From Camarhynchus parvulus (taxonomy: Eukaryota > Chordata > Aves > Passeriformes > Thraupidae): a DNA stretch of 64,000 nucleotides. Shown here one piece after another: positions 29,373 through 37,689 of the stretch (its first letter is position 1; each line of letters opens with the position of its first letter). Location: NCBI RefSeq assembly GCF_901933205.1, contig NC_044572.1, positions 112,790,965 through 112,854,964 of the forward strand. The letters are read 5' to 3'. The notes under the pieces are model-generated. The model saw nothing but the letters and a program-made list of their open reading frames with translations. It was not told the DNA's origin and made no database searches. The translations under genes were made by a program, and so were the position numbers.

Positions 29373-29662
29373 CAGTTGTCTCCAAATAGGGTCTAAAGTC
29401 CATTGAGGTGTAGGCAGAAAAAACATTTTGTACCATTAATATGTTAAATAATAATAGTTTGTTTCTTTGTTTGTTTATTAATAAAATATTTTAAATAGTA
29501 TTTATTTCATCTTTAGCTCATCCTCGTCTAATTTTTTGTATGCTTTGTAATATGCATAATATATTAAAATTAGTATAATTAATGAACGAATGAAATTTAT
29601 TTTGCTGAAAATGTTTTTACTGATAGGTATTCACCATCAAAAAATTTAGAGACCATTGCTGT
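29373..29662 (-). mobile_element. hAT/Charlie-like non-autonomous DNA transposon
   Basis: The left end reads CAGTTGTCTCCAAATAG. The reverse complement of the right end reads CAGCAATGGTCTCTAAATT. With small gaps these align as imperfect inverted termini of the CAGTGGTCTCCAAA type known from hAT (Charlie) elements. Read on the minus strand, the end continues as TTTTTTGATGGTGAATACC and CTATCAGTAAAAA, which resembles what I recall of vertebrate hAT MITEs. The inside is very AT-rich and has no open frame, so it would depend on a transposase supplied in trans. The flanking 8-mers (29365-29372 and 29663-29670) do not match well, so no clear target duplication supports it. The strand is arbitrary. 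Confidence 0.6.
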
Positions 29663-30670
29663 AGTTTATTTCTATAGGTGAAGGAAGATCAGTCCCTTCT
29701 ATAAAGCAGGAAAAGAGAAGTTCTGTATAAGACGGTTGCCTTAGGAATAGAGTCTCTGTAAAATCAAATGTACAGTCTCCCTGCTGTAGATCTGCCAAGA
29801 ACATATAAGTAATTTCTAAAGGTAGAGTGTAACCAAGGAAAGATTTAGAAGAAGGAAGATTTCCATCAGCATAGAATAATCTTTATTTGTATAGTGTTTA
29901 ACTGCTACTTAGTAAAAGTTAGTTTAAGTCTCATTATAATTATTTTAAAATTACTGCATTTACTCAGAAACAATGAATTACTGACTGAAGGGAATTAAAT
30001 GCAGTAACTCATTCCCTTAGGAAGATAAGTTTCCTGATGGAAACTCAATTCCAAATTTGTAATAAAAAAAACCAAAAAATGATTTTGAGCTATTTTATTT
30101 CTGACACTAAGTATTATTAAAAGAATTATGTGTACAAGTGTGTGTTTTCTTTCTTAAAAAATTCCCTAGGCAGATGAAATCTCTTATGCCTTGAGTAGAG
30201 CAGAAGCATAACCAACTTCATGCAGTTTTATCAGTAGAAAAGACTAGTATGAAAGACAAATGGGAAGCAAAATTCTAGCATTAATCAGTAGGATCAATTT
30301 TGCAAGGCATCTCTCTGTACTTAATTTAGAAAACAGTGTGAATGCCATGAAACCTTAAAAACTGCAAATAACTTATTATTGTTTTAAGTACTTCAGGTTC
30401 TGAATGTCTGCTTCTCTTTGCACGGGAAAATGTCCAACAAAGCTCTCTATGCCCTCAGGTCTTAGGATCTATGTATAAAATAGAGAAAACCAGTGGAAAA
30501 CTCACTTCTCATCTCCCTTTTGGGTCTTAATCTATGCCAGTAAATTGAGATATGTACCCATAAATCGCAGGCTGACAGCAGCACGCCAAATTCCACCACA
30601 ATGTGTGTGTGTAAGGTCAACCAGCATCAAAGCCTATAAATAATAATTTCTAAACTCTCACCTGTCATCT
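29663..30670. other. Unique AT-rich stretch before the purine satellite
   Basis: No gene or mobile element is recognised. A short TG run (near 30602-30612) is present. The sequence is otherwise unremarkable AT-rich DNA. Confidence 0.5.
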
Positions 30671-31163
30671 CGAAGAGAAGAGAAAGAAGAGAAAGGAGAG
30701 GAGAGGAGAGGAGAGGAGAGGAGAGGAGAGGAGAGGAGAGGAGAGGAGAGGAGAGGAGAGGAGAGGAGAGGAGAGGAGAGGAGAGGAGAGGAGAGGAGAG
30801 GAGAGGAGAGGGAGAGGAGAGGAGGAGAGGAGAGGAGAGGAGAGGAGAGGAGAGGAGAGGAGAGAGGAGAGGAGAGGAGAGGAGAGGAGAGGAGAGGAGA
30901 GGAGAGGAGAGGAGAGGAGAGGAGAGGAGAGGAGAGGAGAGGAGAGGAGAGGAGAGGAGAGGAGAGGAGAGGAGAGGAGAGGAGAGAAGAGAAGAGAAGA
31001 GAAGAGAAGAGAAGAGAAGAGAAGAGAAGAGAAGAGAAGAGAAGAGAAGAGAAGAGAAGAGAAGAGAAGAGAAGAGAAGAGAAGAGAAGAGAAGAGAAGA
31101 GAAGAGAAGAGAAGAGAAGAGAAGAGAAGAGAAGAGAAGAGAAGAGAAGAGAAGAGAAGAGGG
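30671..31163. repeat. Compound purine pentanucleotide satellite (GGAGA)n-(GAAGA)n
   Basis: Nearly 500 bp contain only A and G on the plus strand apart from the first base. A short irregular lead-in (30671-30693) is followed by (GGAGA)n to about 30984, then an abrupt change to pure (GAAGA)n up to about 31161. The GGAGA block has a few length slips near 30811-30835 and 30860-30866; the GAAGA block has none that I can see. The two units differ by a single G/A transition. Such homopurine tracts with mirror symmetry can form triplex (H-DNA) structures. Long open frames on the minus strand across it encode only repeated S/L/F or S/L/P and are not genes. Confidence 0.97.
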
Positions 31164-33529
31164 AGATATAACTGTACACTTTAAAGTGTCCATTAAGGGA
31201 TGACCTAAACAGGAGTCATGGCTTATGGAAGGGGATGCTCTCAGATTGTGCCTTTTAGCTGCTTCCAGCTGACACTGAATCATTTGGAGAAGTCAATTCT
31301 CTGATTGTCTTGGCACAAACCAGTTTTATGTCAATTTCCTTATCTTACTATTTGTATATGTTATAGTAAGAATTCATATTCTACATTATATTGGCCTCTG
31401 AAGAGTTTCTGGACATACATATGAGGGTATCTGTGTAACATGTGTGACACAGGCAAGTCCCTGCTTTACTAGCTTTGGTTTCCAAATGACTTAGAGGTAT
31501 AACGTGTTAGCTGTTTAATCTGCAGAGTCATGGCATGAATAGCTAGAATAAGTTGCTTGATGTTGCTTTAAGTTAAGTGAGAAATCCTGTTAATAAGGGA
31601 TCTAGAAAATTGAGAGCAGGCATCTTTTACTGTACCTGAAAAAACAATGTAAGTGTAATAGAGGATGATTTTGGTGATATATCCATACTTCTATGCATTC
31701 CGTTGTGTAACCCAAAAGAATTTTGGGAGAGGTAAAGAAGTCTGTGTGATGAACACAAAACACAGTAGCAAAACTGCCACTAGCAATATTTGATGATCTG
31801 AAACTACAAAAACTTTCAGTCATCACTATCTGCTGTCAGCCCTGCTACACTCTAGCTTGTGCCACATAATTCTCTTTTGAAGGTTTTGAGTCAATGATGC
31901 TTCTCCCAGACACCCCATGCAGTGAATTCTTTCCTGCTCCTTCTCACATTGTCAGTTCTTTGCTGACATGGTCCTTTCACTGACTTTCCATGTTGTTCCA
32001 CTGAAGAAGGAGGATGCACACAACCCTGTAGTCTTTTGTTGATTAACAGTGTCCAGTTAACGAAAAAATTAAATGACTGTATCTAAATAAGATTTTCTTT
32101 CCCCTCAGAGACACATATTGAACTTGTGATGTGTACCTAAGATAAAAAAAGCTCCAATCCAGAACTAATCCACATAATATGTGATGGAGAGGCAAGTAGA
32201 AAATGTTAACAGTAGTTGTGGTTTGGAAATGGGGTCATTAACGGTGCTGACATTCCTGCTGTACTGTCAACTTGGTCTTTAGGTGATCTCCATTGCCTTA
32301 AAAAGGATGAAATTTTAACTTTAATGAATGTCACAATTTGTTTCCTTCTATTTGTTGACTTTTTAAGATCAAGAACAATTACTTCAAGATTTTTCCTAAG
32401 CATATGGCTCAGAATTGTATTAGTTTTTAAAGACGTATTATTTTTATGTAATCTCATTATACCAGCCTTAGGGAAAATACCAATTATTGTGTGATTTGCA
32501 TGAGTTGGCAACACTGAAATGGTAGTGTGGTAGGGTGCAGCGTATCATATGCTAATATCTCAGCACTGAGGTGACTAATCTGCTGTGTTAATTCTCTTTC
32601 CGTGGGGGATAGCTTGAGAAACCCCTTTCTTGACAGTGCTAATCTCACTGCTGACCCTTTAAGTATCTTAAAAAAATTCTTAAAAGCTTACAGAGAATAA
32701 TGTGACAATATTTTCTGTTCTCTATTCTGGATCCCATGAGAAGAGATAAAAAGAACAGATATAGAGCAGACAAAAGAAAACCCATAGGTGAATGCCTTTT
32801 TTTGATTACTTCATATTTTAAATGTTACCACTCTTCACAGAAATCTTTCTAGAATTCTTTTAAATAACATTCATACCTGTCAAAATAGGCACCACAACAT
32901 ATCTTTCTTTATCAGTTCTGTTAACACTCATGAATAATGAGTTAAAGCTCATTTTGTGTGTTCATTTAGTGCTTCAATTGGCGAGTTGAAGGTTTTTATG
33001 GCGTTAAAGTATGCTGTGATTTATTATCTTTATGGATTTCTTGTCCAAAGTAGAGACTGAGTAGACCAGTGGCATGCAAGAGACCAAATTCTGTTGGCAT
33101 TTAGCCTCTCATAAATTTGAGGTATCTTTGCTGATTTTAATTAATAATACTGCAGGGTTGCACTGAGATCATGCCCACGAGTCTTCCTGATTAAAGCTAA
33201 ACTGAAAGGGCAAATTATGATTTGTTTAATTAACAGTCTGTAGTTCAAAATATTATAATTCAGGATGAGATCTCCAAGAAGACTCATCTGTGAGCTGGGT
33301 TCTCAGACCACTCAGTGAAAATATTAATGCCAGTTAGTGTGAGACTAAAGTTCAGGGCCTTTGGAAAGCTCCAATGGATTTGTGTTAGTATTAAAGTTTT
33401 GAAGTAAAAGCATCCCATTCCTGGGTATTTTCAAGACACTGTAAGAGCATACAACACATTCTGATGGTAGGTGTAAAGTGGAATTATACCTTGTGATCGT
33501 GGGGTTTGATTCTGAAACAATAGAATTTG
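31164..33529. other. Unique non-coding stretch
   Basis: No gene or transposon is recognised. Two opposite-strand open frames of about 90-100 codons near 32206-32514 overlap each other and have no recognisable family features. Confidence 0.5.
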
Positions 33530-33632
33530 CCTATGTGGTCATGTGGATGGTGTTGTGCAGGGCCAGGAGTTGGACTCAATGATCCTTGTGGGTCCCTTCC
33601 AACTCAGCGTATTCTGTGAAGCTGTGATTCTG
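33530..33632 (+). mobile_element. CR1 LINE 3' end, forward
   Basis: This short CR1 terminal fragment contains GTGCAGGGCCAGGAGTTGG, ACTCAATGATCCTTGTGGG and TCCCTTCCAACTCAG, and ends with ATTCTGTGAAGCTGTGATTC, a decayed form of the ATTCTRTG terminal repeat. The wording (CAGGGCCAGGAGTTGGACT) differs from the copy at 7.1 kb, so the two belong to different CR1 subfamilies. An AT palindromic repeat follows directly. The 5' limit is approximate. Confidence 0.9.
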
Positions 33633-33676
33633 CATATTATATATGCATATAATATATGCATATAATATGCATATTG
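33631..33676. repeat. AT-rich 13-bp palindromic tandem repeat
   Basis: The 13-mer ATATGCATATAAT occurs twice in tandem (33641-33653 and 33654-33666) with partial units on each side. Each unit carries the palindrome ATATGCATAT. It directly abuts the 3' end of a CR1 copy, so it may have grown from the CR1 tail or from the insertion site. Confidence 0.88.
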
Positions 33677-33789
33677 CTGTATTCATGATTTCATTTCAAT
33701 ATTTACTTCACTGAAGTATTCTGGGGCCCTGTCAATATAAAGAAAAAGAAGACAAATAACTCTCTTCCAAATGGCTATTTTAAGGCAAA

Positions 33790-33990
33790 AAGTTATCACT
33801 TGTACTCTGTGGCCAAGAGGACCAAGAAATCTTCAAACTGGAGTGGCTGTTAGGAAAGACTTCCTGTGCAGAAAGAGGGAGCAGCTGAGTGGATAAGATT
33901 CACTTGCCCAAGAAGTGGTGCTCAGCCTCTGTGGTGGTGGTATTTTGGGCTATGGAAGGTGAACAGCAGCTAGGACAGGTGTAGATGCAC
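33790..33990 (+). mobile_element. Possible decayed CR1 body fragment
   Basis: Parts such as TTAGGAAAGACTTCCTGTGC, CAGAAAGAGGGAGCAGCTGAG and AAGAAGTGGTG recall the CR1 region that reads like 'aggaagacttcttcacagaaaggg ... cccagggaagtggtgg'. The match is loose and no terminal repeat follows, so this is tentative. It may be the body of a CR1 whose end is lost. Confidence 0.3.
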
Positions 33991-34548
33991 ATTTTTTGAG
34001 GTGTTTGATCTTGGAAAATCCTCACAGTTCTGCTGAAATAATCATAGTATTCTGGTAAGAAGGACTAGGAAAACATCTCATTTCAGGCAGCTATCACAGC
34101 AAAATATTTATGAAAAAGTAATGCATGTACTCCTGCAGTCTCTTTTCAGTTGAAGGAACAATGATGCTGAATGTATTTAATTTGAAATTAGAAGCCTCCT
34201 GAATATTGGGATAATGATAGTTCTAGGGGTATATTAATGAATCTGTGCGAAGGAAGGCAGGGCTGAAAAATGGCTAATCAAAGCACAAGCTATTTTAAAT
34301 GGATTCCAATTTTATCTCATGACCTTCATGAAAAATATGCAATATCTGTATCAGTAAATACTCTGCTTTTTTTTGCTGGCTTGGCACTTCTAAAAATGTT
34401 TTCTCCTTTATGCTCAGGAAATAGAGAATACATAGCATTTTGGACTAAATAGGGGTCAAAATACTTTTCTTATCATCACCTGTATTTGCAGAGTTCTGCC
34501 AGTGGTTGAAAGCAGCCAATTATTTTCAAGTAAAGTGGATTTGGGACA

Positions 34549-34690
34549 ACTTAAAAAAACATAGCATACTTTGAATTTGAAGGGACCTGTAAAGATCATC
34601 TGGTTCTAACTCCCTTCCATGGACAGGGACACTTTCTACTAGACTACATAGCTCAAAACCCCATCCAACCTGTTCATGTATTTTTCAGAG
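34549..34690 (-). mobile_element. CR1 LINE 3' end, reverse
   Basis: This reads as the reverse complement of a CR1 3' terminus: GAAGGGACCTGTAAAGATCA, TCTGGTTCTAACTCCCTTCC, CATGGACAGGGACACTTTCT and CTAGACTACATAGCTCAAAAC, followed by CCCCATCCAACCTG. The terminal 8-bp repeat is decayed to ACATAGCATACTTTGAATTTG. It is inactive and 5'-truncated. It lies in opposite orientation to the copy about 1 kb to the left. Confidence 0.92.
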
Positions 34691-35914
34691 ATAATAAAAA
34701 TAGGAGGGAAAAAGAAATCCCTACATATCAGTTAGGGTAATTTCTGACCCCAAGCAAACATTTAAATATAGAAGCAATTTAGTTTTGTTTTATTAATGTA
34801 TGAAGCTCCGAATCACCATCATATCCTAATTAGTGGCTGCCCCTTGTGGCTCTTGATGTTGTCTGGGGATGGAATAGCAGTGCTCTTCTTATGAGGGACA
34901 TTGTTATTTTTTTCCCCAGTACAGAATTCCATAGTGGTACAATGCAAATAACAGCTTTTGCTTCTTTCTTTTGTATTCTCATTTCTGGCTATTAGTCACA
35001 CAGATGCTATGGCTGATGAATTAAATCCTACTTATGGTGCTTCATGAATCCAACAACAACAACATTGCCACCTCCTCACAGACTCACAAAAATCCTTACC
35101 CCATGCAGTTCTGCATTCTGCTTAGTGTAACACTTCATGTCAGATGAAATAATAGAGTTTTCTGTGTAGAGCTTCCAAACATGTGGGTATTTGTTCTGTT
35201 TGTTCTGTGTATCACTGAATTCCATCAACTCCTAGTCAACACAATAGAATGTGAAAGTACTCAGCACCTTACAGAAATTATTAGTTCCTGATGGAACTGG
35301 GTCATTTTTTTTTTTTGTTTTGCTTTTTGCAGGGGCTTTGTTTATTTGTTTTGCTGTTTTATTTTAACACAGGAACCCCTTCCTTTTCTTAGTTCTTTTG
35401 TGTTTTGAAAGTGGGTGCGCTCTTCATCAAATTTCTGATACTTTTGGTATTCCATGAACAGCCCCAGAGTGAGTCATGACCAGAAGAGCAGTCAGGTGGT
35501 CCTTGGCTACTGTAACAAAGGAAGAAGAGAATACAAAATTATCAAATTGTCCCAACTTCCTTTTTTTCTCTCACAGAAAGGGAGCTAAGAGCTACAAAAG
35601 GAAAAAGAAGATCTATTGCGTTAGGTTGCTTTGTATATATTATCCTCCATTCCATTCTATGGTTTTGTGCTAATTTTTTAATAAATCTTTTTAGGAAACG
35701 CTTCTCAAAAGATTTTGATTTGAGATGCTGTTTTGATAAAGGCTGGAACATCTTCCTTACCTGTTTGTTTAAAAAATAATTCTTAGAGATTTTTTTATGA
35801 AATCCAGAATGAAATTCTTGTTGAACAGCAAGAAAAGCCAGTAGCAGTAGTAGCAGAGTGATCCAGATTTGCTTTGGAGATGTGTGTTCAACAGTCTGGC
35901 TTATGGTAGACACA
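34691..35914. other. Unique non-coding stretch with T-rich tract
   Basis: No gene is seen. A T/G-rich tract at about 35308-35367 is the only marked structure. A minus-strand open frame that runs from here into the LTR to the right is a chance frame. Confidence 0.5.
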
Positions 35915-35920
35915 TAAATG
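35915..35920. repeat. Target-site duplication, left copy (TAAATG)
   Basis: TAAATG lies directly before the solo LTR and is identical to the six bases directly after it (36242-36247). A 6-bp duplication is typical of alpha/betaretrovirus-like (ERVK-class) integrases. Confidence 0.92.
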
Positions 35921-35982
35921 TGTCGCTGTTGAGGCGGTCGCGACACAAAGCAGAGACCTCAAACAGTCTCAGCTGGCAACAC

Positions 35983-35988
35983 TTTATT
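35983..35988 (-). terminator. LTR polyadenylation signal AATAAA
   Basis: TTTATT on the plus strand is AATAAA on the LTR's sense strand, 23 nt downstream of the start of its TATA box. Cleavage would be expected some 10-30 nt further on, at about 35955-35975. Confidence 0.75.
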
Positions 35989-36004
35989 TCTGAACATGGC
36001 TAAC

Positions 36005-36011
36005 TTTTATA
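36005..36011 (-). promoter_or_regulatory. LTR TATA box (TATAAAA)
   Basis: TATAAAA on the minus strand lies within the solo LTR. Transcription would be expected to start about 25-30 nt downstream, near 35980-35985, reading leftward. Whether it is active is not known. Confidence 0.75.
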
Positions 36012-36047
36012 CACTTTTCAATTGTTTATACTTCTTCTATACTAACT

Positions 36048-36080
36048 ATTGGCCACAATAAATCAACATAATACTATTGG
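36048..36080 (-). promoter_or_regulatory. Two CCAAT boxes in the LTR U3
   Basis: ATTGG occurs at 36048-36052 and 36076-36080, giving two CCAAT motifs on the LTR sense strand spaced 28 bp apart and upstream of the TATA box. This is a common retroviral promoter layout and would bind NF-Y or C/EBP-type factors if active. Confidence 0.6.
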
Positions 36081-36241
36081 TGAAGAGTTATAGTGACTTC
36101 ACATCCAGCTGCAAGATTCTCTTATCTTTCTTCTCTCGATCTCCTTGGTTACAGCCTTGGAGAGAACTCCTTATCAGCTTCTTCTTACTTCTTGACTTCT
36201 CACTCCTTTAGCTAACAGGCCTGCTGTTAGACCCTTCCACA

Positions 36242-36247
36242 TAAATG
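36242..36247. repeat. Target-site duplication, right copy (TAAATG)
   Basis: Exact match to the six bases before the LTR (35915-35920). Confidence 0.92.
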
Positions 36248-37574
36248 GTTCACATATGTTTCCCCAATCAAAGTATAGGCATGAATCTGGGTCTCCCTCA
36301 CCCTGTAGAATAAATCTCTCTCAGATTTTTTTTCCCCATTAGAGTTCTCTTGCTTCACACAGATGCTGGGAAAGAGCAGGTTGGTTCTAGGAGCAGTTGG
36401 AAGATCCTATGTGTTTATTTTTGGCCCACTGAAATGTTAAATCAGTAGTATGCAATCAAATGGTTCCAATAAGTGTGTCTAGCAGAGGTTTATTTGATGT
36501 CAGGTCAAGCTTCAGGGAGATCACTCACCTTCATTATCCTGTGTACCCACTCTCTTTCCTGCCTGCCCTTGTCTGTCTTTTATTTAGCATGTTTTGATTG
36601 TGTAGAGGAGTGGAATAAATATAATTTCTGAAGCCTTTTTTTTTTATGGACTTTTTTTAGCAAGTAGTTTTAGGTTTTAAGATGACAATGAAATTCATGT
36701 GTTCTTGCACATTTTACAGAATCATGATAAAAATAGTACTACGTTTGTTTCAGAGTTCATTCCTTTAATGCCTTAACTGTTTTTTTTCTAAGGATCACTT
36801 CAAAGAAATATATTTTATAATTAAGTCTAATATAGTACTTTTATAACACCTTCCACCTGTAAGCTCTTTAGCTAATTCACAGAAAGGACAAATTTTAAAT
36901 TTGAACCTTTGTGATAAGTAATAACAAATATTTTCTTGTATAGTTTCCATTTTTTTTTTTGACTGAGGAAGCTGAGAAAAGTGTTCCTCCTTCTCAAGTC
37001 TTCACAATATTTGATTTCGCAGTGGTTTGGCTGCACTGATTTGTTTCTTTTGGGCAATACACAGCAGGGCCTTGGACTTTTGGATCATAAGTTGGAATAA
37101 AAATCAAGATCATTTTAACCAAAAACCACAGGCACTTATCACTGGAAATCACATAGAATTTCCATTAATATGTAATAAAACTTGTCTGTTAGACTGGATA
37201 CTAGAGGGCTCTAAAATGTTATTAACATGGGATTCAAAATGTGCAGTAGCCTGTTCTGGATGAAACAGACTAAATAGCAGCTGGTAGCAGACCTGTATAG
37301 AGGGACTTATTCCAGAGCCAAGGAGAGCAGAACTTTTACCCTGCCTGATTAGCTCACACTCTTGATTTCCTTGGTCTTGAATTGTCCACAGAGGGATCAC
37401 TGCTGCCCATGGAAAGGAATGGTTCATGCTGGTTCGTGTTGTATTAGTGCTTGCAGTCACCCGTCTTCAAGCATCCCAGTCAAGGTCCCTAAGCATCCCA
37501 CAGCATCCAACACCTTGAAGAAAATCTCTAGGATCTTCCCTGACTTCCAGGATCACTCCTCCAGCCAAGATCTT
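36248..37574. other. Unique non-coding stretch
   Basis: No gene is seen. Short T runs occur near 36636-36660, 36780 and 36950. The sequence from about 37480 may contain more of the CR1 copy that ends at 37.69 kb, but this is not clear. Confidence 0.45.
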
Positions 37575-37689
37575 AAACTACTTTCCAGGCTGGAAAGAGT
37601 CCCTGCCAATGGAAAGGGTGGGGGGATGTAACTGCACGAGCTTTACAGTTCCTTCCAATCCAAAACATCCTATGCTTATATGATTCTTC
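37575..37689 (+). mobile_element. CR1 LINE 3' end, forward, decayed
   Basis: It contains CCCTGCCAATGGAAAGGGTGG, then CAGTTCCTTCCAATCC and AAAACATCCTATGCTTATATG, ending in ATTCTT. This follows the CR1 terminal order (CCCTGCC...GGGGG...GTTCCTTCCAACCC...CATTCTATGATTCT). It is old and 5'-truncated. The 5' limit is uncertain. Confidence 0.82.

Larger units (their letters stand above)
35921..36241 (-). mobile_element. ERVK-like solo LTR, 321 bp, reverse
   Basis: Read on the minus strand the element starts TGTGGAAGGGTC and ends GCGACA, which are the standard TG...CA retroviral LTR ends. Exact 6-bp duplications (TAAATG) flank it. In order on the minus strand it has two CCAAT boxes, a TATAAAA box (36005-36011), an AATAAA signal (35983-35988) and a GTGTCGCGACC palindrome near the end. 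The TATA and AATAAA signals are only 23 nt apart, which implies a very short R region, as in alpha- and betaretroviruses. No gag, pol or env remains, so it arose by recombination between the two LTRs of a provirus. The length of 321 bp fits alpharetrovirus-like LTRs. Intact ends and an exact target duplication suggest a fairly young insertion. The family name is inferred; I cannot search a repeat library. Confidence 0.93.

Noticed and set aside
30627..31283. Minus-strand open frames of 218 and 173 codons with S/L/F/P repeats
   Set aside because: They are direct translation of the (GGAGA)n/(GAAGA)n satellite. A pentanucleotide repeat without stop words stays open in several frames; there is no unique protein sequence of note.
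35542..35946. Minus-strand open frame of 134 codons
   Set aside because: It begins inside the solo LTR and runs into flanking unique DNA, has no known motif and is best explained by chance.
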